Origin: Bacilli bacterium
GTDB taxonomy: Bacteria > Bacillota_I > Bacilli_A > ML615J-28 > CAG-698
DNA: 64,000 nt
Direction: 5' to 3'
Assembly (NCBI GenBank): GCA_918272565.1
Contig: CAKJYW010000013.1
Coordinates: 1 to 64,000, forward strand
The notes below the pieces were generated by a model. That model made no database searches and was not told the origin of the DNA. It was given only the letters and a program-made list of their open reading frames with translations. A program made the translations under genes and the position numbers. Positions 8,816 through 16,548 of the stretch are shown here, one piece after another (position 1 is the stretch's first letter; the number at the start of each line of letters is the position of its first letter).

Positions 8816-9046
8816 ATGGCAAGTAATGTCAAAACTGTTAAAGAAATTGTCGTTGAACAATATGGTTCAATTGGTAATTTCTTAGATAGCAAGCTCATTA
8901 AAACAAAGGCAAAGCCTAGTTCAAGAGCTTACTATTACAAACTAATCAATCATCAAGTTAATAATCCAGGCATTAAGTCACTAGTGACGCTCGCAAAAAT
9001 GCTTGGTGTAAAAAAAGAATACGTATTTGAAGAGTATTCTAGATAG
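8816..9046 (+). CDS. Small Cro/CI-like HTH protein
   Basis: 76 residues with AAGGAGAAAG upstream. The C-terminal half (YYYKLINHQVNNPGIKSL, then LAKMLGVKKEYVFEE) follows the pattern of the last helices of a Cro/CI-type domain. It is short and single-domain, so it may be a regulator of the replication operon. DNA target is unknown. Confidence 0.6.
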   Translation: MASNVKTVKEIVVEQYGSIGNFLDSKLIKTKAKPSSRAYYYKLINHQVNNPGIKSLVTLAKMLGVKKEYVFEEYSR

Positions 9047-9054
9047 GAGAAGCA

Positions 9055-10008
9055 ATGGCCGAAGAAAAACATGAAAAAGATATCAATAGATATTCAGTAT
9101 CTAGATTCAATATGTTTAAAGAATGTCCAATGAAACATCACTATGCTTACGTTGAACAATTACCAGAACCAGATAATGAATATACATTGGCTGGAAGGCT
9201 AGTCCATCAAGCTATTGAATATATTCTTAAAGGTAAGGATGTTGAAGAAGTATATCAAGAATGGTATGAAGCTGTTGATACTGGAAAGCTATCACTTCCA
9301 AGAGACCAACTTGAATATACTATCAATCAATACTTCACTTATTATTATCACGACTACAACACAGAAGATACAATTCTTGTTGAGCACGAATTCAATTATC
9401 AATTAGAAGGTGATGATTACTTCAATGGTAAAATTGACCAAGTGTATATGAAGAACGGATTCGTAGGAGTTCGTGATATTAAATCTACTAGACAACAATT
9501 AAAGTATACTCGTGATGATGTATATGCTAATAACCAATTGTTAACATATGTACCACCTACTGAGCAGTTAATTGATGCTAAAGTAAACTTTATTGAAATA
9601 GACGAAATAAGACTAGCAAAACTAGCTGATGAAGTTCCATTAATCCAACGTGGAAAACCAAGCACAGATAAGGAAAATCTAAGCTTAGTCACTGCTGATT
9701 TATATAGAGCAGAATTAGAAAGACAAAACTTATTGGATGATCCAAAATACGCTAGAGTATTAGAATTCCTAGAACAAAGAGGACATCCATTATTCAACAG
9801 AGTTGCAGTCCAGTTATCTAATAGAGATTTACTTGACACCAACGAAGAAGAAAATCAAAACATTTATAAAGCAGCATCTCTAGATATTAAATATAAACTA
9901 AAAGATAAACAAAAATGTTTTATGTGTCCTTACAGAAATATCTGTATGCATGATGAACTTGCTGGTGGGACAAAATCTCGTGAACAATTAATTGAGAACA
10001 TGAGATAA
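9055..10008 (+). CDS. RecB/Cas4-like PD-(D/E)XK nuclease with Fe-S cysteines
   Basis: 317 residues. The core elements are SRFNMFKECP (first Cys, residue 24), the RLVHQAIE helix, GKIDQV, VRDIKST and NNQLLTYV. The C-terminus has CFMCPYRNIC, so four cysteines flank the nuclease fold as in Cas4/AddB-type iron-sulphur nucleases. It probably processes DNA ends for recombination together with the ERF and SSB proteins encoded just downstream. AGGAG precedes the ATG. Confidence 0.87.
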   Translation: MAEEKHEKDINRYSVSRFNMFKECPMKHHYAYVEQLPEPDNEYTLAGRLVHQAIEYILKGKDVEEVYQEWYEAVDTGKLSLPRDQLEYTINQYFTYYYHDYNTEDTILVEHEFNYQLEGDDYFNGKIDQVYMKNGFVGVRDIKSTRQQLKYTRDDVYANNQLLTYVPPTEQLIDAKVNFIEIDEIRLAKLADEVPLIQRGKPSTDKENLSLVTADLYRAELERQNLLDDPKYARVLEFLEQRGHPLFNRVAVQLSNRDLLDTNEEENQNIYKAASLDIKYKLKDKQKCFMCPYRNICMHDELAGGTKSREQLIENMR

Positions 10009-10013
10009 TTATG

Positions 10014-10041
10014 TTGACATTTGTATCAAATAGTTTATAAT
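10014..10041 (+). promoter_or_regulatory. Strong sigma-70-type promoter before ssb
   Basis: TTGACA, 16 bases, TATAAT. The 22 bases from 10033 are identical to those at 5117. It lies between the nuclease stop and the SSB gene and would give abundant SSB transcript. Confidence 0.85.
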
Positions 10042-10084
10042 AAATAGTAGATAGGGATACTATCAAAATAAAAGGAGGCCTTAT

Positions 10085-10507
10085 ATGGTTAATCGTGTAG
10101 TATTTGTAGGTCGTTTAACTCGTGATCCAGAGTTAAGAAAGACTGCAACTGGTATTAGCGTAGCTAGTTTTACTCTCGCAGTAGACAATACCAGAAAAAA
10201 TCCAGATGGAACAAGAGATACTTGTTTCTTAAACTGCTCAGTATTTAGAGAGCAAGGAGAAAACCTTGTTAAATACTGTAGAAAAGGTTCATTAATTGGC
10301 GTAGATGGAAGCTTAAATCAACGCAACTTCGTTCGCCAAGATGGAACTAAAGGTAGTGTTATCGAAGTCAGTGTCGATAGTGTCACATTCTTAGAACCAA
10401 AATCAACAACTGTTAAAGCAGATGAAGAAGTTTCATTTGATGATGTTCCGAGTGACAACAAAAATTTAGATACAATCGACATCCCAGATGATGACCTTCC
10501 ATTCTAA
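10085..10507 (+). CDS. ssb: Single-stranded DNA-binding protein
   Basis: 140 residues. The OB-fold is clear from the start MVNRVVFVGRLTRDPELR, the aromatic and basic core FLNCSVFREQGENLVKYC, and GSLIGVDGSLNQRNF. A flexible acidic linker leads to the tip DDDLPF, the standard contact for partner proteins. A strong promoter and AAAGGAGG precede it. Another protein in this window (32110-33096) ends in a similar tip. Confidence 0.96.
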   Translation: MVNRVVFVGRLTRDPELRKTATGISVASFTLAVDNTRKNPDGTRDTCFLNCSVFREQGENLVKYCRKGSLIGVDGSLNQRNFVRQDGTKGSVIEVSVDSVTFLEPKSTTVKADEEVSFDDVPSDNKNLDTIDIPDDDLPF

Positions 10508-10520
10508 GGAGGAATAAATT

Positions 10521-11363
10521 ATGGCAGGAAATGAAAACAAAAACACAAGTGCTGAATTAGATGCTAATAAATTAGATGTTACTAAAATGAACATCTTCGA
10601 AAAACTTAGTGCTATCTCAATTGAGATTACTAAGGTTAATAAAAACTTAAACGTTGGTGTAGGAAAATCATCCTACAAAGCAGTCGGTGAGGCTGATGTT
10701 CTTGCAGCAGTCAAACCAGCTGAATCAAAATACAGAGTTTACTCTTATCCGTATGCTAGAAAAATTGTTGAAAGCAATGTAATTGAAAACGAATCAATTG
10801 ATTACACTTCAAAAGAAAAAGTTGTTAAGAAGCAATTGTTCGAACGTATGGAAGTCACATATCGTTTTGTTAATATGGATAAACCAGACGAATTTGTTGA
10901 CATCGTTTCTTATGGTGATGGCATTGATCCAGCTGATAAGTCAGTTGGCAAAGCAATGACATACGCAGATAAATACGCATTGCTTAAAGCTTATAAGATT
11001 ATGACTGGTGATGATCCAGACCAAAATCCAAGCCAAGACAACATAACTAATAAGTCAAGCACAGCAGTAAACACAAATAAACCTAAGCCTACAATTCAAA
11101 AAGTTCTTACACAAGATACTATTGACCAAGTAAATAACTTAGGTATTACTCTTGAACAAATTGCGAAGTACGCAAAGGTTGAAGTCAAAGACTTAAACGA
11201 TGGACTTGTTCTTCCAATCTTAATCAAAGTAAAAGCAAAACGTGCTGCTAAAAAAGCTGCTGAATCCGAAGTTGCTACAGAACAAACTGCTGCACCTAAA
11301 GACAATGCTCCAAAAGAAAATGACTCTGTTGTTCTACCAGACGTTCCAAAGGAAAATCAATAA
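10521..11363 (+). CDS. erf: ERF-family single-strand annealing protein
   Basis: 280 residues. The ERF core spans about residues 20-175, with NIFEKLSAI, YKAVGEADV, and the hallmark SYGDGIDPADKSVGKAMTYA followed by KYALLKAYKI and GDDPD. A Pro/Lys/Ala-rich linker and a small C-terminal helical domain follow. ERF proteins anneal single strands during phage recombination and act with SSB, whose gene is 13 bases upstream. A terminator follows the stop. Confidence 0.92.
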   Translation: MAGNENKNTSAELDANKLDVTKMNIFEKLSAISIEITKVNKNLNVGVGKSSYKAVGEADVLAAVKPAESKYRVYSYPYARKIVESNVIENESIDYTSKEKVVKKQLFERMEVTYRFVNMDKPDEFVDIVSYGDGIDPADKSVGKAMTYADKYALLKAYKIMTGDDPDQNPSQDNITNKSSTAVNTNKPKPTIQKVLTQDTIDQVNNLGITLEQIAKYAKVEVKDLNDGLVLPILIKVKAKRAAKKAAESEVATEQTAAPKDNAPKENDSVVLPDVPKENQ

Positions 11364-11369
11364 GGAATT

Positions 11370-11396
11370 GGCTTGGGATAACACTCAAGCCTTTTC
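11370..11396 (+). terminator. Rho-independent terminator
   Basis: GGCTTGGG pairs with CTCAAGCC (one G-T pair) and is followed by TTTTCTGT. It may be partial, since the primase gene starts only 23 bases later without its own visible promoter. Confidence 0.6.
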
Positions 11397-11418
11397 TGTC
11401 TAAGAACAGGGAGGCATT

Positions 11419-13377
11419 ATGAAGCTAGCAGAATTCAATAGGATAGTTAATCCTAATGATGAAGCTTGCTATATAATCGAAACTCCAGAAGAAGAAGTAA
11501 AGAATCTTAAGTTCGCTGACATCAAACAAATACTGCTTACAAGAAATGATGTCGCTCTTAGGATGAATGTCCCTAAAGGATTACTAGTCATAGAAATAAC
11601 TAACGTTGCCGTAATCGATGCTATAAGAGCTAGAAGAGAACAAGTTCTTATAGCAAAGAAAGAGAACAACTATTACATATATGCACTTAGTAACTTTAGT
11701 AAAGTGACTAATAATAATTTACTTGCTTGTGGAGTCAACGCTAATACATTGGCTTATACCAAAAAGGGAACAAACATTTTGTTACCATTCCATTCACCAA
11801 AAAATATTCTTCCTAAAAATATTAAAACGAATATTATTTATTCAAATGGAATAGCTGAACTTCCTTTGTGGTTACAACCAATAAAGAAAGCCTCTTCAAC
11901 TGTGTTAGGAAATATTACATTACCTATCACGGAAAACATAGAGAACACGCTATTAAGCCATGTAACAAGCATAGCAAGTTTCACAAGAGAGCAACAAAAA
12001 GCATTGCTCAAAATTATGAACAACTGTCTTGTTTCACCTAGACTTGATGAACATACAGTTGAAAATTTATGTAATGAAATAGCAGACTCTTTCTTATCAG
12101 AGTTCATGAACAAGAATGAATTCTATCACGATAAGTTCGGCAACTATGTAATAGAAGCTTGTAACATTAAGAAAGATAAGAAGAGTGGACAATTATATTT
12201 CTATGACAACGAAAAAAATATTTACACCAATGATCCAAACTACTTGCGTGGTTACATCACAAAGCTCTGTCCTAGATTAAAGCAGTATCAAAAGGATGAA
12301 GCTATCAAATATATCCAAGATTATCTAGAAACAGAAGCTGTTGACTTCAATAGTAATCCATTCAATATCGTATTTAAAAATGGTATATTGCATTTAGATT
12401 CTATGGAGTTCGAACCAATGTCATCAGAACATTTGGAAAGCATTATGATTAACGCAAACTTTAATCCAAATGCTACATCAGCAACAGCCGATGAATTCTT
12501 CAACAACGTAACTTGTGGCGATAAAGACACACAAACATTGTTGTTCGAATCTATAGGATATGCAATGTTGAAAACCGTAGACCTACACAAAGCATTTATG
12601 ATGACTGGTTCTGGCCGTAACGGTAAATCAACATTCATTGAATTAGTCAATGCAATCTTAGGCGAAGATAACTGTGCTGCTCTTTCGCTTAAAGATATGG
12701 CAAACAACTTTAGAGTCAGCACACTCGTAGGTAAGCTTGCTTCTTTAGCAGCAGATATCTCATCACAGCCTATTACTGAAAGTGACTTGCTTAAGTCAGT
12801 CAGTGCTGGTGATAGAATCTTACTTGAAAAGAAATACGAACAAGCATACGAAGGAAGAGTATTCTCTACATTATTCTTTGCTTGTAACAAGCTACCTAGA
12901 ACTCCAGATACTTCGGATGGTTTCTACCGCCGTTGGGTTATAATTCCTTTCAATGCAGACCTATCTAGTGTTAAAAACGTAGCAGGCTTTACATTTAAAA
13001 AGAACTTATTAAGCCAAGAAAGTATCGACTACATAGCATTCAAAGCTGTTAACGCAATCTATAAGGTTATGAATGAAACAATGGACTTCACTCAACCAGC
13101 TAGTGTCACTAAGATGTTAGACAATTACAAAGTAAATAACTCTTCTGTCCTATCTTGGTTCAAAGATGTGTTCTTACATAATCATTCTAATGTTACAGAA
13201 CAAGAAAAAGAAACAGCTAAGAATCAATTAAGGAATCAACAACTTGGAAGTGCTTATAGTAACTACACTGACTGGTGCAAAGATACTAATAAGCAATCAC
13301 TTGCTCGACCAAACTTTGAAGAAGAGGTTAAGAACCAATTCGGCATAGTATGGGAGAACAATACACCTATTCAATAG
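11419..13377 (+). CDS. Primase-helicase, D5 / P4-alpha type SF3
   Basis: 652 residues. The C-terminal half is an SF3 helicase: Walker A TGSGRNGKST at residues 396-405, motif B region (LASLAADISSQ), motif C LFFACNKLPRTPD, and GFYRRWVIIPF. A D5-N-like helical region precedes it at about residues 240-360. The N-terminal 200 residues are less clear and may be a degenerate primase domain. It is the likely replicative initiator and helicase. The stop TAG is followed at once by a strongly structured RNA segment. Confidence 0.88.
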   Translation: MKLAEFNRIVNPNDEACYIIETPEEEVKNLKFADIKQILLTRNDVALRMNVPKGLLVIEITNVAVIDAIRARREQVLIAKKENNYYIYALSNFSKVTNNNLLACGVNANTLAYTKKGTNILLPFHSPKNILPKNIKTNIIYSNGIAELPLWLQPIKKASSTVLGNITLPITENIENTLLSHVTSIASFTREQQKALLKIMNNCLVSPRLDEHTVENLCNEIADSFLSEFMNKNEFYHDKFGNYVIEACNIKKDKKSGQLYFYDNEKNIYTNDPNYLRGYITKLCPRLKQYQKDEAIKYIQDYLETEAVDFNSNPFNIVFKNGILHLDSMEFEPMSSEHLESIMINANFNPNATSATADEFFNNVTCGDKDTQTLLFESIGYAMLKTVDLHKAFMMTGSGRNGKSTFIELVNAILGEDNCAALSLKDMANNFRVSTLVGKLASLAADISSQPITESDLLKSVSAGDRILLEKKYEQAYEGRVFSTLFFACNKLPRTPDTSDGFYRRWVIIPFNADLSSVKNVAGFTFKKNLLSQESIDYIAFKAVNAIYKVMNETMDFTQPASVTKMLDNYKVNNSSVLSWFKDVFLHNHSNVTEQEKETAKNQLRNQQLGSAYSNYTDWCKDTNKQSLARPNFEEEVKNQFGIVWENNTPIQ

Positions 13378-13566
13378 GGTGGAACAGGCACATCCACCGA
13401 TGTATCCTGTCATAGATACTCCAGAGATGAGTGGGAAACTGCTCATCTCTACATGGGCGAGTCGGACTAAGCCACCTCCAATTGAAATACATAGTATCCA
13501 ACCCGAATCCAAATTCAAATTGAAATATTGCCATAGCTTATCTTGGTTCGACTCCAAGATCGCCCG
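13378..13566 (+). ncRNA. Structured non-coding segment with pseudoknot and tRNA-like 3' end
   Basis: Directly after the primase stop, GGTGG (13378) pairs with CCACC (13394), and ACAGG in its loop can pair with CCTGT (13406), an H-type pseudoknot. A nine-base stem AGAGATGAG/CTCATCTCT spans 13423-13450. GGGCGA (13455) can pair with TCGCCC (13560), enclosing a canonical T-arm: CTTGG, loop TTCGACT, CCAAG. The 112-base span, one mismatch in the acceptor and no clear D or anticodon arm argue against a normal tRNA. It may be a tRNA-like or regulatory RNA. Local GC is higher than in neighbouring genes. Confidence 0.4.
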
Positions 13567-13593
13567 CCGAAAACAAATTAAAAGGAGAAAAAT

Positions 13594-13771
13594 AATGGCA
13601 GAAGGAATTAGAATTATTCATAATGCAGATGACGAAGAACCAAACTGTATGAAATGTGATCATTGCTTTGATGGAACACCACGTTTTTGCGAAGAATGTG
13701 GCAAGTATTACTGGTGTCATTATCAAAGAACTGAATACTTAAAAGTTGGAAAGAAAGGACAACAAAAATGA
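13594..13771 (+). CDS. Small zinc-ribbon protein
   Basis: 59 residues from an ATG with AAAAGGAG upstream. The frame is open leftward to 13379, but that part is the structured RNA and has no ribosome site, so I reject the extension. Four cysteines in CMKCDHC and CEECGKYYWC make a likely zinc ribbon. It overlaps the next gene by four bases (ATGA). Function is unknown. Confidence 0.65.
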
Positions 13772-14106
13772 AAAAGCTATTCGATATAGACATCCTTGGA
13801 ACTAAATACAAGGTATGCTTATCATCAAACAAAACTGATAAAAATTTAAAAGATAATGATGGCTATGCTGATACTGAAAATAAATTGATCGTCATCGATA
13901 AAGACAATCCAAGATTAAAGAAGTTATCCATCGAACATATTCTCTCACATGAAATCGTCCATGCATTCCTTCACGAATCTGGTCTGCAAGGCCAAGGAGA
14001 TTCTGACTGGGCAGTGAGAGAACAAGTAGTTGACTGGATAGCTTATATGATTCCTAAGCTAGAGAAAGCACGAACCACTGTTATCAAGAACTTCTTTAAG
14101 AAATAA
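13768..14106 (+). CDS. Zincin-fold metalloprotease-like protein (HExxH)
   Basis: 112 residues. The motif LSHEIVHAFLHESG places HEIVH at residues 61-65, with a downstream acidic helix (DWAVREQVVDWIAYM) that could give the third ligand. This is the small stand-alone zincin type seen in many gut phages; related domains occur in ImmA and SprT. Substrate is unknown. A second member of this class is encoded at 25363-25746. A bidirectional terminator follows. Confidence 0.75.
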   Translation: MKKLFDIDILGTKYKVCLSSNKTDKNLKDNDGYADTENKLIVIDKDNPRLKKLSIEHILSHEIVHAFLHESGLQGQGDSDWAVREQVVDWIAYMIPKLEKARTTVIKNFFKK

Positions 14107-14109
14107 AAA

Positions 14110-14134
14110 AAGCCACGCTAAGCGTGGTTTTATT
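14110..14134. terminator. Bidirectional terminator
   Basis: CCACGC pairs with GCGTGG around TAA, flanked by A-rich sequence on the left and TTTTATTT on the right. It serves the converging + and - strand genes and overlaps the last codons of the small terminase gene. Confidence 0.85.
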
Positions 14135-14876
14135 TATCATTATAATTATCTATAGCCTCATACTTAAGAACATAAGGCAAACCAGTTTCTGGATTAACTT
14201 CTTTAGGAGTGTTATCAATTGTTTCGCCAGTCTCTGGATTCACAACTTCCTTACCTACAGTTCGGTTAATCTCTTCTGGAGTAAGCTCGATAATTACTGG
14301 CTCACTATTCTTCGGAGATTTACTGCCTTCGACATTAACGTTATCAACACGGATGTTGAATCTAACGCCACCGACTTGTTCATCTTCTTTATTATCAGCT
14401 TGTTTAGAATAGAATTCTGCTTTGTCCATAATAGTTTTCGCACACGATGCAGCAAGAGTATCGTCACTAGTAGTAGCCATAATAAACTTAAGCTTCTCTA
14501 GTGCCATATCTCTAGCACTTGCAATCTCAGCTGCAAACTTTCTGTCCCTAGCCACGGATAGTTCTTCAATAGTTTGAACAACATCTGGGTTGGACATAAT
14601 TCTATTTGCTATAGCACTAGGTGATCTACTGCCTGGAACAATTGCACGGATAGCTTGCTCACCAGTGTAGCCACCAAAGCAAACAAGTTCAACGAACTGT
14701 TTCTCTTTTTCATTAAGTAAATTATATTTAGATGACTTAATCCTACCTTGCTTCATAGCCTCAAGAAGTTCTTCCTTGGTCTGGATAATCATAGGAGTAA
14801 ATCTTCTAAGGCCTATAGCTTTACTGGAATTGACTGAATCTTGTTGGTTGTTCTCTTCGTTGATCATCGCTTTCAT
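14130..14876 (-). CDS. terS: Probable terminase small subunit
   Basis: 248 residues with AAAGGA before the ATG. Residues about 50-110 (LNEKEKQFVELVCFGGYTGE, then SPSAIANRIMSNPDV) follow the DNA-binding domain of Terminase_2-type small subunits: a helix-turn-helix and a helical hairpin. A coiled coil and a long hydrophilic tail follow. It would recognise DNA for packaging with the large subunit at 58076. It is unusual that the two are some 43 kb apart on opposite strands. It overlaps the upstream gene by 56 bases. Confidence 0.65.
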   Translation of the reverse strand: MKAMINEENNQQDSVNSSKAIGLRRFTPMIIQTKEELLEAMKQGRIKSSKYNLLNEKEKQFVELVCFGGYTGEQAIRAIVPGSRSPSAIANRIMSNPDVVQTIEELSVARDRKFAAEIASARDMALEKLKFIMATTSDDTLAASCAKTIMDKAEFYSKQADNKEDEQVGGVRFNIRVDNVNVEGSKSPKNSEPVIIELTPEEINRTVGKEVVNPETGETIDNTPKEVNPETGLPYVLKYEAIDNYNDK

Positions 14877-15255
14877 CTAATCCTTTCATTGTAATGATGT
14901 AGCCACATAACGGCATATTGTCTTTAATTCTTTTAGCCAATGTCTTCTTGTCCAATGTTAATAATGAATCTGGATTGTATTCACCAGCAAACTTATTAAC
15001 CTCGTTAAGGAACTTTAACAAGGACTGATAGTTAGGATAGTAATGAATCTCATCCTTAAATACAGCGTGCTGTGCAACATACAGCGGCCCACTATAGACG
15101 TGCTTATAATAAAGCTCTTCAATAAATTGTTGAGTGACTTGCACTGGCATTTGACTAAGAATTGTCTGCACTAGTTCAATTTGATACGGAGCATCACCAA
15201 TAAATTGTTGTAAATACTCCTTAAACTTTTGTTTATTTATTTCTAAACTTGACAC
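14821..15255 (-). CDS. Unknown protein upstream of small terminase
   Basis: 144 residues from a GTG at 15255 with AGAGGTG upstream. It is helical, rich in Gln, Leu and Tyr, and has no motif I recognise. Its end overlaps the small terminase gene by 56 bases in another frame, so they are cotranscribed. The start region overlaps the promoter-operator of the divergent + strand gene, so both directions may share control. Confidence 0.55.
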   Translation of the reverse strand: MSSLEINKQKFKEYLQQFIGDAPYQIELVQTILSQMPVQVTQQFIEELYYKHVYSGPLYVAQHAVFKDEIHYYPNYQSLLKFLNEVNKFAGEYNPDSLLTLDKKTLAKRIKDNMPLCGYIITMKGLDESDDQRREQPTRFSQFQ

Positions 15256-15318
15256 TTTTTACACCTCTTTGTGTATATTATACATACAATTTACTTAAAA
15301 TTAAATGCGTGATATAAT
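15249..15318 (+). promoter_or_regulatory. Divergent promoter-operator region
   Basis: TTGACA (15249-15254) and a TACAC-ctcttt-GTGTA inverted repeat closely match the region before the HTH-GroES gene at 18573. A second promoter, TTTACT (15290), 17 bases, TATAAT (15313-15318), ends only ten bases before the ATG at 15329. The TACAC/GTGTA repeat looks like an operator shared by the two transcription units. Confidence 0.6.
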
Positions 15319-15328
15319 TCAATTGACT

Positions 15329-15526
15329 ATGGGATACTTAGATGATTACATAAACAATGCTATGAAACCACACAAAAGGAAATACCTTAAGTGTATTCCA
15401 AAAATTATTGCATTGATTAGGTCAAACCAATATAATGCATCTAACTTCAACCATGTCAAATGGAAAAATGTAGCTATTAAATATGGATACATAGATTCGA
15501 ATATGAACATTCTGAAAGGAGAATAG
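15329..15526 (+). CDS. Small unknown basic protein, possibly leaderless
   Basis: 65 residues from the ATG at 15329. A longer frame starts at 15305, but a perfect TATAAT at 15313 with a -35 seventeen bases upstream lies inside that extension, so transcription would begin near 15326. There is no Shine-Dalgarno, which fits leaderless translation. The protein is helical and basic (KPHKRKYLKCIPKIIALI), with a possible HTH near its end. It ends just before the Tad2-like gene. Confidence 0.5.
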   Translation: MGYLDDYINNAMKPHKRKYLKCIPKIIALIRSNQYNASNFNHVKWKNVAIKYGYIDSNMNILKGE

Positions 15527-15527
15527 T

Positions 15528-15803
15528 ATGGACTTTGGAAAAGCATTAGAAGCTCTCAAAGCAGGCAAAAAAGTTTCTAGAAAAGGATGGAACGGCAAAG
15601 GAATGTTTGTCGTTTTACAAAAAGGATATCCAAATGGAATCCCTTGTAACAAACAAACAGCCGAAGCTTGGGGTTTAAAAGAAGGAGACTTATTCAAATG
15701 TGAACCTTACCTTCAAATCAAAATGGTTAATGGTTCTCACTCAATGTGGTCACCTTCTGTCAATGACTGCCTAGCTGATGACTGGGAAATCGTAGGAGAA
15801 TAG
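15528..15803 (+). CDS. DUF2829 / Tad2-like anti-defence protein
   Basis: 91 residues with GAAAGGAG upstream. It has the complete DUF2829 pattern: FGKALEALKAGKKVSRKGWN, GKGMFVVLQKG, YLQIKMVNGSHSMWSPSVND and the closing LADDWEIV. DUF2829 was shown to be Tad2, a sponge that binds the signalling nucleotide made by Thoeris defence; some homologues bind other defence nucleotides. So it probably protects the phage from a nucleotide-signalling defence. A second, divergent member lies at 19062-19352. Which ligand it binds cannot be told from sequence alone. Confidence 0.85.
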   Translation: MDFGKALEALKAGKKVSRKGWNGKGMFVVLQKGYPNGIPCNKQTAEAWGLKEGDLFKCEPYLQIKMVNGSHSMWSPSVNDCLADDWEIVGE

Positions 15804-15804
15804 T

Positions 15805-16548
15805 ATGGATAAAAGAATTGAAGACATCCTCGGAGGTGGAACAAATCCAGATGAAGTTACTTCAGACGAAGAGAACGAAGAGGAAAATCCTCTAAAGAAA
15901 ATGGATGACATCTCCAAAGAGAAACCTAAAAAAGGTAGCGAAGACTATTCTATTGATTCAGATGTTGTAACAAAAATGTTAAAGACTGGAGAGAACACCG
16001 ATGGTATGTTCGTTCCAGATAAAAAAGAAGAGCACCAAGATGAAGACGAAAAAGCTAAAGTCAGTGTCGGTAAGAAGGTAACACCATCTGATAAATATAA
16101 AAAAGATTTTAAAGATGATATGCTCAAGCATCCGAATGATTATAAAATTGAAACGCCGCAAGGTGAGATGACAGTTGCTGAAGCTATTAAAGCTGGTTAC
16201 AATCCTATCACCAAGACTTTCGAAAAGAATCATGGCCAAGAAGCTCTTAGAAAAAAACATCTTGATGGCTTAAATGAAGCAGACCGTGGAGCATTAGAAC
16301 AATTCATTGATCCAGCAAATGCTCAAGTAGCACCAGCTGATGCAGAGATGTATGGCTTACAGCCTGGCTCTCCAATGATTAAGCAACCTCCAATGGAACA
16401 ACCTATGATGCCTGGAGCACAACCAGCTACAGCACCAGCACCTATGGCTCAACCAGCCGCAGGTTCACCGATAGGAAACGCTATGCCTAGTGGGCAAGAG
16501 CAACCTAATCCTATGGACTTATCAGCATTGTTAGGAGGTGGACAATAA
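15805..16548 (+). CDS. Acidic, Pro-rich protein, possible internal virion or scaffold factor
   Basis: 247 residues. The first 130 are highly charged and probably disordered. A short ordered patch follows (TPQGEMTVAEAIKAGYNPIT), then a Pro/Met/Ala/Gln-rich tail ending DLSALLGGGQ. GTAGGAG precedes the ATG. Its stop overlaps the next start by one base (TAATG), so it is coupled to the 659-residue protein. Function is unknown; a virion role is inferred from pairing and composition. Confidence 0.5.
   Translation: MDKRIEDILGGGTNPDEVTSDEENEEENPLKKMDDISKEKPKKGSEDYSIDSDVVTKMLKTGENTDGMFVPDKKEEHQDEDEKAKVSVGKKVTPSDKYKKDFKDDMLKHPNDYKIETPQGEMTVAEAIKAGYNPITKTFEKNHGQEALRKKHLDGLNEADRGALEQFIDPANAQVAPADAEMYGLQPGSPMIKQPPMEQPMMPGAQPATAPAPMAQPAAGSPIGNAMPSGQEQPNPMDLSALLGGGQ

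Noticed and set aside
13375-13470. Stop-codon read-through of the primase stimulated by the pseudoknot
   Set aside because: UAG-G context plus pseudoknot recalls retroviral read-through, but there is no evidence for it in bacteria here and the extension is only 30 codons.
13455-13566. Ordinary tRNA gene
   Set aside because: The T-arm is canonical, but the span is 112 bases, the acceptor has a mismatch and no D or anticodon arm can be placed. Kept only as a tRNA-like element.
13379-13593. N-terminal extension of the zinc-ribbon gene
   Set aside because: The stretch is the structured RNA block; the real start at 13594 has AAAAGGAG.
14124-14501. 125-residue + strand frame opposite the small terminase
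   Set aside because: Antisense shadow without a ribosome site, starting inside the bidirectional terminator.
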